Assembly: GCA_033439295.1 (NCBI GenBank)
Contig: JAVTLE010000014.1
Span: 620,001-684,000 of the forward strand
Reading direction: 5' to 3'
Origin: Deuterostichococcus epilithicus
Lineage: Eukaryota; Chlorophyta; Trebouxiophyceae; Prasiolales; Stichococcaceae
DNA length: 64,000 nt
This document shows positions 49,832-58,702 of this stretch, one piece after another. Each line of letters begins with the position of its first letter. Position 1 is the first letter of the stretch. Below the pieces are notes generated by a model. It was not told where the DNA came from, searched no databases, and worked only from the letters and a program-made list of their open reading frames with translations. The position numbers were made by a program, and so were the translations under genes.

Positions 49832-50202
49832 ATGCCGCCGCCTGAATCACACCTCTTGCCCACCGGGTCGCAGGACTCAATCGTCATCTACCTAGTCTTC
49901 TGCTTGGAGGCCGACATCCCGGCCGCTGCCGGGCTCATCACCGACCTCATGTTCCGGGACGGGAGCAATGATGACATCATGCGGCCGCTGGCCGGGCTGC
50001 AGGCGGCAGCATGATGGCATCGTCGTCCCCGTCGCGAAGCAACGTGTCCGCAATGAGCCTGGCGGCGGCCGCCTCCGTGCCGAGGACGAGGTGATAAATA
50101 ACTATCGAGTCTAGCGACCGGAGGCAGAACATGTAATTCAGGCGCGGCATGCACCCCGCATCTGACAAGCCATGGTGCCGCAACACATTTTGCGCGACCA
50201 CA
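49832..50202. repeat. Inverted duplication (tail-to-tail), about 150-bp arms
   Basis: Plus strand 49880-50014 encodes DSIVIYLVFCLEAD, then AAGLITDLMFRDGSNDDIM. Minus strand 50115-49977 encodes DSIVIYHLVLGTEA, then AARLIADTLLRDGDDDAIM. The arms meet in a near-palindromic centre at about 49975-50017 (CATCATGC...GCATGATG). The minus copy continues upstream into VVAQNVLRHHGLSDAG and looks the more gene-like. The protein family is not recognised. Confidence 0.65.
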
Positions 50203-50822
50203 GCGGTGGAGGAACTGCTTGATTTCGCTCATAGCAATGCCGGTACGGACACCGAACCACCGGCAGCAGCCCCGCCTTCGCCGGCAAGGCAGGAGGTGCA
50301 CACCCACTCAGCAGGAACGACAAGACACCACGCTGATGCAGCATGAGGCAATCTGGACGGCAAATGTCAGCGTGCCGCTCACCAGCCAGGCGAACTGCAG
50401 GCGAAGCGCCCAGCCCCGCGGCAGCCACACAGTTGCCTGCAGGACAGCAGTGGTGAGGTTCTTCAAAGCGCCCAGCGCTGTCATGCGCCAGCAAACCGCC
50501 TTATGCCGTCCGTCGGTCCTTGCGCATCAACAGGGTTGAAAATCATTGGGACACTTCGTCTCTGCTGACTGCTCAGCAAAGGGAACCGTAAATGTGCAAC
50601 ATGCAACTTTTCGATTGCTGAGGGCTGCATGAGCGGCTCGGACCGCTGTTCAGGAGGCGGGAGGAGGAGGAGGACAGGTACTGTTGCAATGTGGACGAAC
50701 GATGCGAGGCCGTCGATGATCCGACGGCTAATTTGCTGGCTTCCTTGCATTATGGACATCCGAAAGCGTCCCAGGCTGGCGCGCAGTCAAGGCTTTTGCT
50801 GGTCGACGACTGAGGAACAGGC

Positions 50823-50942
50823 GTGCAGGCAAGCACGGTCTTGGCGGAATATGTGGCGTTGCATATCTCGTACGCCTTCAGAGAGCAGCAGCGACGGCAA
50901 GAAGGGCGGTGTTACTCATGTCCAATATTGGACGGCTCTGCA
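50823..50942 (+). other. Isolated exon-like block
   Basis: Preceded by an acceptor-like GCGTGCAG and followed by GTGAGC, this block encodes TVLAEYVALHISYAFREQQ and about 20 more residues with protein-like composition. No adjoining exon in phase was found on this strand, and the neighbouring evidence mostly favours the minus strand. It may be an exon of an unrecognised gene or chance. Confidence 0.25.
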
Positions 50943-51099
50943 CAAGGTGAGCTCTTGCAGGCCGTGCTGCACTGCTGCTCGATCAGGACGCTGATGAGCA
51001 GCTGCCCGTGCTGCTTTTGACTGCACATGGAACACCTTGCAACTCAACCCACTGCTATTGGCGGGGCTGGCCACACTGCATATTCGCAGCAGGCCTCAC

Positions 51100-52075
51100 C
51101 TTGCAGAAGACTCGCGATGAGGGAGATTGAGGACAGGGCAGGGGCCAAGGGGGCCGGGGAAGAGGCCTTGCTGCACGTCTCCACTTGTTTCTTCGATGCT
51201 CATCATGCAGTCAGCCAGGGCGGCGATTTCCGGGGCCAGGCTGGGCAGCTGCTCGGTGATGGAGTCGCCCCCAGGCCGCCGGCGCAATTGCAGCGTGCCG
51301 GCACGCCGTGCTTGACTCCACCCGGCCACCGCGCCGCCGCCTCCAGCAGCACGCGCACCGCCTGCACTTGCCAGATAGGCTAAAGTCAGCCACTACAAGG
51401 ACACTCGCCCGAACCCTGAGCGGATCCCCCTGCAGCCCAGCCCCTCGCCGCCCAGGCGCACCCTGCCGGTGCTGGCTGTCGAAAGCACAGGGCCAAGACC
51501 TGTCGTGCCGGCAGGCACGAGCTGCTTGGCGCCTGGCTTGCTGTGCATGCGCAGGTGCACCATGCAGCCTTTCGCCGACCGCGAAACACCTGCTTTAAAC
51601 CAGGTGTTCACAGCCTGCAGGTGGAGACAAGAGCAAGCAGAGCTGCTCACCGCACGCGCGGTCGAGGTCATGCGACCGACCAACAGCGCCGAGGCGGGCA
51701 GCGGCTGCAGCTGCGGGTTGGCGGCGTGCGGCCAGCTGTATTGCTGCTAGATGCCGGCCACCAGCGCGTCGCTGATGAGCAGGTTGAAGGCGAGGTGGGC
51801 GTGCAGCCCCGTCAGGAAGTCCTACAGCTGCGGCGTCTTGTCCGTCTTGGCGCTCGCCTGCAGCTCCGCGCCGCCGGTGGCCGACAGCGCCGCCACCGCC
51901 GCCGCCCGCACCCCCGCTGCGTCGCCAGCGCCCGTGGGCTCAGTGCGGCGGAAGGTCTCCGGCGAGGTGGCGAGCAGTGGTAGCAGCACGGAGACTTGCA
52001 CCACCGCGTTGCACCCTGCAGCGGACGACGAGATGCAACAGCCTCAGAGCTCAGAGGCGTCCCGCCCGCCACAGC
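51100..52075 (-). pseudogene. Minus-strand exon-like blocks of an unidentified, probably helical-repeat protein
   Basis: Reading right to left: about 52030-51830 encodes NAVVQVSVLLPLLATSPETF and GVRAAAVAALSATGGAELQA; about 51825-51650 encodes DFLTGLHAHLAFNLLISDAL and QQYSWPHAANPQLQPLPAS, ending at a good GTGAGC donor; about 51370-51310 encodes VRVLLEAAARWPGG; about 51290-51170 encodes SITEQLPSLAPEIAALADC. Composition is protein-like and suggests alpha-helical repeats. Two in-frame TAG codons (before DFLTG and before QQYSW) interrupt the second block. Since other genes here use TAG as stop, the simplest reading is decay, although unseen splicing could avoid them. It may belong with the exons at 52.6-53.5 kb. 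Confidence 0.4.
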
Positions 52076-52228
52076 GTGCGGCACCTTGCCATGGATGAGG
52101 CAGACCCCTGGTCGAATGAGACTCCTGAGGCCTGTGCGAGCGGAATCCTACCTTCGGTGCCTTCATTTCCTGCCGGCGACTGCGAGATGACCACCTCCAT
52201 CCGATGAAACCCTGCACCGTTGCTGCAG

Positions 52229-52488
52229 ATGCGGGAGCGGAGCACAGGCATGCGGGCGGCGGTGGGCGTGCTGCTGGACGGCACCGGCCTGCGCGGCCGC
52301 GAGGACGGCGGCCGCACGGTGGCGCCGACCAACCTGGCGCGGCTAGCCTTCAGCTTGGGGTACAACGTGAAGATCAAGCTGTTGGGTGAGAGCGACCCAA
52401 TGTGGCGGGTGGACCTGCCGGCTGGGCACTTTGCAAGCAAGGCGCTCCCGCACTCGGCGGACGTCAATTGCAAGGTCTCCGGCGACTA
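52229..52488 (+). CDS. Single exon-like copy, arm 1 of fold-back duplication
   Basis: After GTTGCTGCAG the frame reads MRERSTGMRAAVGVLLDGTG, LRGREDGGRTVAPTNLARL, YNVKIKLLGESDPMW, HFASKALPHSADV and ends at TAG 52486-52488; an AAGGTCTCC donor-like site at about 52471 is an alternative end. It is intact over its whole length and about 75% similar to the inverted copy at 52580-52866. Its function is unknown. No upstream plus-strand exon could be attached, so it may be a one-exon inverted duplicate. Confidence 0.4.
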
Positions 52489-52510
52489 GAGGGCTGCGCC
52501 TGTAGGGTGC

Positions 52511-52534
52511 ACTGCTGCTGCTGCTGCTGCTGCT
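52511..52534 (+). repeat. (CTG)7 at the fold-back axis
   Basis: A short CTG run lies in the about 90-bp spacer between the inverted arms. Confidence 0.8.
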
Positions 52535-52564
52535 CAGAGGCGCTCACCTGATAGCGCCGCCGTT

Positions 52565-52866
52565 CAGCTGCTGGCGACCTTGGCGACGTCTGCTGAGTGT
52601 GCCAGCGCCTTACTTGTGAAGTGCTCGACCGGCAGAGCCGGCCGCCCCAGCAGGTCGCTCTCCCCCAGCAGCTTGAGCTTCAAGTTGAACCCCAGGCTGG
52701 ACACCAGCCGCGCCAGGTTGGCCGGCGCCACCGTGCGGCCGCCGTCCTCGCGGCCGCGCAAGCCGGCGCCGTCCAGCAGCCGCCGTCCTCGCGGCCGCGC
52801 AAGCCGGCGCCGTCCAGCAGCGCGCCCACCGCCGCCCGCATGCCCGTGGTCCGCTCCCGCAGCTGC
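52565..52866 (-). pseudogene. Inverted copy, arm 2, frameshifted by a 41-bp tandem duplication
   Basis: On the minus strand, after GTTGCTGCAG, it reads LRERTTGMRAAVGALLDGAG, LRGREDGG, then a second copy of 41 bases (units 52821-52781 and 52780-52740) shifts the frame. The original frame resumes as RTVAPANLARLVSSLGF, KLKLLGESDLLGRP, HFTSKALAHSADVAK. Since 41 is not a multiple of three, the exon is broken unless splicing removes it. The upstream intron end is also shared with arm 1, so the duplicated segment is larger than the exon. Confidence 0.6.
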
Positions 52867-53292
52867 AGCAACGGTGCAGGTTTTTGCATCAAAGGTGGCC
52901 ATCTGGCAGTCGTCGGCACGAAAAGTAAAAAAAACTTGTCAGTCGGTTCCCGCCCGCAGGACACAAAGAGGGCGCTCGTCTGCAGCCCGCCGAGCAGGCT
53001 GAGCAAGCGCTGCATTGGGGGCCTGCTCGGCCTCCTTCCGAGGAGGAGTCGGCCGCCTGCACGTTGGCAGGCCATGCAGGTGAGAGAGCTGGCGGCCGGC
53101 CCATGGCATTAGCCGCCACGTGCGATGTTGTTGCCCAGGTTTCTCCGGTGCCTGCGACACGGGCTGCACCTTCCGAGAGCGCCTGGGAGCGGGCGTCGCC
53201 CCGCCGCATGCCGCGGCACCGGTGCCCGGCTGCTCTGCAGGACACGCCTGGAACTCCAAGCTGTCTGGTCTGAGCGCAATCCGAGCACTCAC

Positions 53293-53536
53293 CTCGAGCA
53301 CAGCCCGCAACACAGGGTGCTTGGCAAAGGCGCGCAGGTTCAGCAGCCACGTGGCCGGCGCCGCCATCACATACGGCGCGATGTGCAGGTACGGCCGCTG
53401 CGGCAGCACCCGCATCAGCTCCTGCAGCAGCACCCGCTTCCGCGCCAGGAGCTGCATGTGCTGCGGCACCGTGATGACGCCGTCCTCCACCTCCAGCAGC
53501 GACCGCCACTCCGGCTCCAGCGCCGGCAGGTGCCCT
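53293..53536 (-). CDS. Exon of an unidentified minus-strand gene
   Basis: A 244-base block with acceptor CATTGCAG and donor GAG|GTGAGT, open throughout: HLPALEPEWRSLLEVEDG, VITVPQHMQLLARKRVLL, LMRVLPQRPYLHIAPYV, WLLNLRAFAKHPVLRAVLE. Composition is strongly protein-like, with amphipathic helices. It lies upstream, in the same orientation, of the frameshifted exon at 52.6-52.9 kb and may belong to that gene. The family is not recognised. The 5' exons (53.6-54.1 kb) could not be defined. Confidence 0.5.
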
Positions 53537-54239
53537 CTGCAATGCATAGCCCACCTTGCAGGAGGGGGCGGCGCGTGGGCCGAAGCGGACAGTCATGGGA
53601 ACACTGCACAGCTGGAAAGTTTTCATATTGTCAGTCGGCAGCAGAGCCGCGCCGCGCGGCTCCTTCACCGGCACCACGGCACAGCTGCACGAGAGTACAG
53701 CCTCCTTCGACTCGGTGCAGTGGTGGCTCAGGTTCGACTCACAGGAGGCACGCATTCACGAGATCTGCAGCCCCCGAAGCCTGCCAGAGCCAGCGCTCTC
53801 GTGTGGACGACGCCTGCGACCGAACAAGCTCGTGTTCCAGGCTCCGCGAACCCAGCAGCGGCGGCCGCAGCGGCAGCGGCAATGTCAGCAGCAGCATCGG
53901 CTGCGGCAGGTGCAGCGCAGCCTGGCAGCTGTGACAGCAGTGGCAACCTGACAGCAGCGCAGCGGCTGAAGAAAGCTTCTTCCTCTGACGGAAAGTGCAT
54001 ACTCGGCAGCGCTCTCACTATCATGAACACCAAGCACTAAATGACGTCCGCAGCTCCTCGGCGTGCGGCATGTTGCTGCTGCAGCCGTCAGGGCGCGCCG
54101 CCCGCCGCTGCACATGTCCACACGAGCGAGGTGCACGAGCTCTGACGAATGCGCGCTCCCGCGTTGACCGTGAAGGCGCTAATGGGGCTGGCGTTGTGGG
54201 CACTGAGCGTTCACTCCTGCCCACGCAACGGCCCGCCGC

Positions 54240-54391
54240 CGCAGCCGCCGCCGCGCTCTTCGTGCTCAGCGGCTCGGACGTGGTGTCTGAGTTTCCCGTG
54301 CCGGAGGGCGGAGGCGGCATCTTCGACGGCCCGGGAGGAGGCGGACGCTCAGCGCAGGCTGCGCAGTCGCCCGCCGGCGGACGCAACAACA
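54240..54391 (+). CDS. Possible exon of an unknown plus-strand gene
   Basis: The frame LFVLSGSDVVSEFPVPEGGG, IFDGPGGGGRSAQAAQ ends in NNAG-type donor AACAACAG|GTGGGC. Acid and hydrophobic residues are placed as in real protein and a Gly-rich segment follows. An upstream ATG frame at 54149 (MRAPALTVKALMGLALWAL) looks like a signal peptide but is in another frame. The following GC-rich DNA to 54.9 kb is too low in complexity to model. Weak call. Confidence 0.3.
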
Positions 54392-54903
54392 GGTGGGCAC
54401 TCCGTTGCTGCGGGGTTGGTCCGCGGCTGGGAGTGCGCATGGACCGTTGGAAAGCTGCGCAGCCTCGGTGGTCAGGAAGCGAAGGGGGTGGCTAGGTGGA
54501 GTTCCGATGTATGCGCCACAGCAAGGGCGGGCTCGGCCATCTAATCAGCGGCAGCCGCTTTCGGTGAAATTTCAGTGGCAGCGGGAGCTGCGGCCGCGTA
54601 CAGCGCCGCTGTCTGCGGCCCACCGGCGACGAGCGGCGGCGGCGGCATTGGCAGCGGAGCCCTGAGGAAGGCACGGCGAGCCGTTGCCGGGCGCCCCGTG
54701 ACGCCATGGCTGGCACTCTGTGTCAGCGCTCACAGCCTCTGCGACCGCCTGCCACTGCCGCTGCTGCCACGTCGCCTCGCGCCGTCAGCAGGGCGGTCGT
54801 CTGCTGCTGCTGCTGCTGCTGCACCACGTTCTGCTCTTGCAGCACCTGTTCCGCCAGGGGTAGCGGCCTGAGCTGCAGCAGCCCCTGCATGGCAAACGCC
54901 TAA

Positions 54904-55410
54904 GCTGCTTGCTTGTGAGTTGATCGGCGAGTGAACGAGTGACTTTGTCAGTCTACAAACGTAGGTAGGTAAGTTCAGCATACTTGATACAAATGGTCGT
55001 GAGTCGAGATCTAGCAAAAGTTTGAGCCGGATGCGGCAAAAGGAAATACTTGATGTTGCTACAAGACCTGATCTGATTGGAAATCCCATAACAATGACCC
55101 TTCGGTTTGTCAAGGGACCGGTGGCCGGTGTTCATAAGGGACACGTGTGGTCCGCGTCGAAGCCACGGGAGCTGCAGAGTCGAACAACATTGCTCCAAGG
55201 CCGTGCTTTCAAGTTCTCAGTAAGAGTGTAAGCATTACGTGACGTCGAGCAAAGGCCATGTGGAGTGGTTCACGACAACGTTCGACTTGCAGAGTAGCAG
55301 CCGGCGACACACGAATCACGACCGCCAAGTCGCCACACCTGGTTGCGGTGCCCTCTACTTCCAAATGGAGGGTCACATGAGGTAAAACAGACCCAGCAGC
55401 AGCAAAAACA
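54904..55410. other. AT-richer spacer left of the tRNA-derived array
   Basis: No gene supported. GAGCCGGATGCGGCAAAAGG at about 55025 resembles the core of the downstream satellite unit (GCCGGATGCGG plus an A run), perhaps a stray copy. Confidence 0.4.
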
Positions 55411-55411
55411 C

Positions 55412-56347
55412 ACCAAGCCGGATGCGGGGCTCGAGAGCTGCCGCCGCCGCCGGCAGGCGGGGGTGGGATGAGCCCTAAGCCACCGAGCAGCGGCAAAAGC
55501 ACACCAAGCCGTTTGCGGGGCTCGAAAGCTGCCGCCGCCGCCAGCAGGCGGGGGTGGGATGAGCCCCAAGCCACCGAGCAGCGGCAAAAACACACCAAGC
55601 CGGATGCGGGGCTCGAAAGCTGCCGCCGCCGCCGCCGCCAGGCGGGGGTAGGATGAGCCCCAAAACGTCGAGCAGCGGCAAAAACACACCAAGCCGGATG
55701 CGGGGCTCGAAAGCTGCCGCCGCCGCCGCCGGCGGGCGGGAGTGGGATGAGCCCCAAAACGTCGAGCAGCGGCAAAAGCACATCAAGCCGTTTGCGGGGC
55801 TCGAAAGCTGCCGCCGCCGCCAGCAGGCGGGGGTGGGATGAGCCCCAAGCCACCGAGCAGCGGCAAAAACACACCAAGCCGGATGCGGGGCTCGAAAGCT
55901 GCCGTCGCCGCCGCCGCCAGGCGGGGGTGGGATGAGCCCCAAAACGTCGAGCAGCGGAAACAACACACCAAGCCGGATGCGGGGCTCGAAAGCTGCCGCC
56001 GCTGCCGCCGGCGAGCGGGAGTGGGATGAGCCCCAAAACGTCGAGCAGCGGCAAAAACACACCAAGCCGGATGCGGGGCTCGAAAGCTGCCGCCGCCGCC
56101 GCCGGCGGGCGGGGGTGGGATGACCCCCAAAACGTCGAGCAGCGGCAAAAACACACCAAGCCGGATGCGGGGCTCGAAAGCTGCCGCCGCCGCCGCCGGC
56201 GGGCGGGGGTGGGATGACCCCCAAAACGTCGAGCAGCGGCAAAAACACACCAAGCCGGATGCGGGGCTCGAAAGCTGCCGCCGCCGCCGCCAGCAGGCGG
56301 CGGTGGGATGAGCCCTAAGCCACCGAGCAGCGGCAAAAACATACCAA
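55412..56347. repeat. Tandem satellite (10 units of 91/94 bp) carrying the 3' end of the tRNA-Lys gene
   Basis: The core GCCGGATGCGGGGCTCGA (or the variant GCCGTTTGCGGGGCTCGA) starts at 55417, 55508, 55599, 55693, 55787, 55878, 55972, 56066, 56160 and 56254, and finally at 56348, where it is the real tRNA-Lys 3' end. Each unit also has the CAAAAACACACCAA flank, whose A run is the Pol III terminator of the tRNA (minus sense), a CAGCGGC motif and a variable (GCC)n/GGCGGG part that accounts for the 91 versus 94 lengths. Units 2 and 5 share the GTTTGC variant, so blocks were copied together. Similarity to the tRNA stops just inside the T arm, where GGGTTCGA becomes GCTTTCGA. Confidence 0.95.
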
Positions 56348-56419
56348 GCCGGATGCGGGGCTCGAACCCGCGACCACCAGATTAAGAGTCTGACGCTCTG
56401 CCAACTGAGCTAACCCGGC
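56348..56419 (-). tRNA. tRNA-Lys (anticodon CUU)
   Basis: The minus strand folds canonically: acceptor GCCGGGT/ATCCGGC (one G-T pair), D arm GCTC/GAGC, anticodon stem TCAGA/TCTGG with loop CTCTTAA, T stem GCGGG/CCCGC with loop TTCGAGC. Boxes A and B are intact. A TTTTT terminator lies 8-12 bases downstream. No intron. The discriminator position reads T in place of the usual G; this base also starts the repeated flank of the satellite. Confidence 0.95.
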
Positions 56420-56905
56420 GGTTGTGCACCGTCCCTGCTGTGCGCGGGGGGCTGTTCAGTCATGTTCGAGGCAGGTCCCGAGGCGTGTCTCGGGGCTTCC
56501 TTGGTGGCCGCCGAGCCGGGTTCAGCTGCTATGACCTGTAAGCCGTTTGCAGTTCAAATAATCCACGGGAAGAGTTTGACACCTGCGCTGGTGCCGCCGG
56601 CGGCCGCCCCACCGCCCGACCCAGGCCCGCCCGAGCTCGGCGAGGTGTGTGCCTGCGCCGAGTTTGAGGACGCCAGGCCGCCTGCACCACCGTTGGCAGT
56701 ATGTGCACCATAGCCCGCGCCGTGGTCTCCGCCATCAAGGCAGAGTTTGTGGGCGGCCGCGACAGCTGCCGCCGCAAGAGCGGCGCCGCCAGCCGCCGCA
56801 GTTCGCACAGAAGGGGTGGCAGACCAGCAGCAACGGCAGCAGCAGCAGCAGGCGCCGGCGGCGCAGCAGCAGCAGCAATAGCAGCAGATGCAGTAGCAGC
56901 AGCAG

Positions 56906-56958
<53 letters not shown>

Positions 56959-58702
56959 CCAACGACAGCAGGCACCTGAGCAGTGGCAGCGGCAGTGGCA
57001 GCGGCGGCGGCAGCGGCAGTGGCAGCGGCGGCGGCAGCGGCAGCGGCGGCGGCAGCGGCAGCGGCGGCGGCAGCGGCAGCGGCGGCGGCCGCAGCAGGGG
57101 CGGCACCTGCTTGCGGTGGACGTCCCCCATTGGGTGTGGCCCTGGGGCCGTCTACCCCCGATCCCAGACTCAAGGAGCCACACACCCTCGCCGCGCGGGC
57201 GGGCTACGCCCACTCTGGCCCGGCCCGCCGCTCGCCTTGCGGCAGCAGCAAGTGTTCGCTGCCATGGGTGTCCTGCTGCCCTGCCCAGCACCGCTCTTGA
57301 GGCCAGGGCTGGGAGCCTGGGATGTTTGCCGTGGAATTCCGATCAAAGGCGCACAGCCGGGCTGCGCCCCAAGCGCCGGCCCGGCCCGGCCCGGTCGAGC
57401 ACTCGCCTTCAGGCAGCGGCAAAGCTCGCTGCCGTGGACGTCCCGCCGCACCGCTGCCCTTGATGCCAGAATCGGTCATGTTGGTTATGGTGGGCAATCT
57501 GCACACGACACCAAGCCCTTGCGCTTACAGCGACCCAGCTTGGACCCTCAGCCTTCGAGCTCGATGTTGCCGCAGCGTTTCCATCACTTGCCGCTGCGCC
57601 TTTGCGATGCCAGCTGCTTTGCTACCACTCCCAATTGCTCATGCTGCGTTGAGTATTGGGATGTGTTTGTCGCCGACGCAAGCGGGAGCCTGCTGGCGCC
57701 CCGACTGTAGCAGCGATCTCAATGTCCTCATGCGTCTGGGGGGCCCCATTGGGGACCACTCGGGCCAGGAGCTGCACACCCCATGCGTGGCAGGGAGGCA
57801 GTAGCCCACTCCTGCAGGTGGCTTCGCAGTGCCCAGCCTGGTGTGCTGCGTGTATGGCAGCTGCTTCAGAATCCAGATGCCACAGGCACCCCGGAGCAGG
57901 GTTGTTGTGAGCCTGCATCATCTGACGGTGCAAGCGGACCTCTTCACCTGTGGCGTCCGTCTTGAGCACATTGCGAGACCAGGTTTCACCTGCTGTCGCC
58001 ATGGGTGGGTGCTCTGTCTACGCACGGCCCAACTCTGCAAATTGGGGCGAGAACCTTTCCTAGATCTCAGATGCCGTGAACGTTGACAACCCTGATCGAG
58101 TGCTGCTAGTGTTGGACCATGATCATTGCCGTCTGCCCAACGTGGTGAGCGTGTGGCACATGATATGATGCTGGAACATGGCGGTGTGCAAAGCCCAAGC
58201 TCTTGCGAAGCGGCGGCGGTGACGCACTGAAAAGCATGGATCTTGAGCCAGCGTGAGTTCGAAGCTGACGCCGTTTCGATCGGTGTTGACGCCGAGTACT
58301 GGTGTTGATGTTGAGGCGCCATGTCCACTGCCGTAACGAGCGCAGCCTGCAGTGCAAGCGAGTGCCGAGACGGCAGCTGCGCGCCCTCAACTTAATAAGT
58401 TCACATGTGACTTGCTTGTTAGCAATGTCTGTACATGAAAGCCACCAAATGCCCAGGCTGCACTCGGCGTCAAGCCCAGCTGCCGGCCAGCGCGCATCCC
58501 GTTCCGACACCGCGGACGACGTGCAAACGGCGCCAAACTCTCAGATTCCACCTGTTCTTATGGAGTCACGGAGTCAGTGTTGTACCCAACTGAGCATATC
58601 TTCCACACTCCAAGTTTGGCTCTGCGCAGGTTGATCTTGGATGAAACCCCAGGCACGTTTGCGGCCTGCAGGCTGTGAAAGCGTGCTGACTGACCGAACA
58701 GT
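56420..58702. other. Low-complexity and unresolved sequence; second CAC-motif/CAG element
   Basis: 56580-57110 is the second copy of the 15.1-kb element: PPDPGPPELGEVCACAEF, an A/R-rich part, then imperfect CAG tracts (56820-56962) and GGCAGC/GGCGGC arrays (56980-57095). 57190-57300 and 57380-57470 hold a diverged direct repeat (GCTCGCTGCCRTGG-like). The remainder to 58.7 kb has only motif-free frames (for example minus 57622-58002). Long open frames in the CAG/GGC part arise from repeat composition. Confidence 0.45.

Noticed and set aside
51650-52075. Non-standard genetic code (TAG read as Gln)
   Set aside because: RRM protein and other models end in TAG at the family-expected point and no TAG occurs inside the well-supported exons.
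54149-54210. Signal-peptide-like ATG frame MRAPALTVKALMGLALWAL
   Set aside because: It is not in frame with the better-supported exon at 54240 and no splice arrangement joins them cleanly.
55209-56342. 377-aa open frame (minus) of repeated FCRCSTFWGSSHP units, and short plus-strand frames of repeated MSPK units
   Set aside because: It is the tRNA-derived satellite read as protein; the units keep several frames open by composition and the unit length is not a multiple of three in most copies.
55412-56347. Regular repeat-spacer look, as in a CRISPR array
   Set aside because: Units are contiguous with no unique spacers, the repeated part matches the neighbouring tRNA gene, and the context is a eukaryotic nuclear genome.
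56649-57710. Long plus-strand frame (353 aa) and several overlapping minus frames over the CAG/GGC arrays
   Set aside because: Poly-S/G, poly-A and poly-L frames coexist on both strands because of triplet repeats; no start context, splice partner or domain.
57656-57910. MGCVCRRRK start resembling an N-myristoylated kinase
   Set aside because: The following residues show no kinase or other domain, and no in-phase exon follows; unlike the MGSC gene it has no support beyond the first residues.
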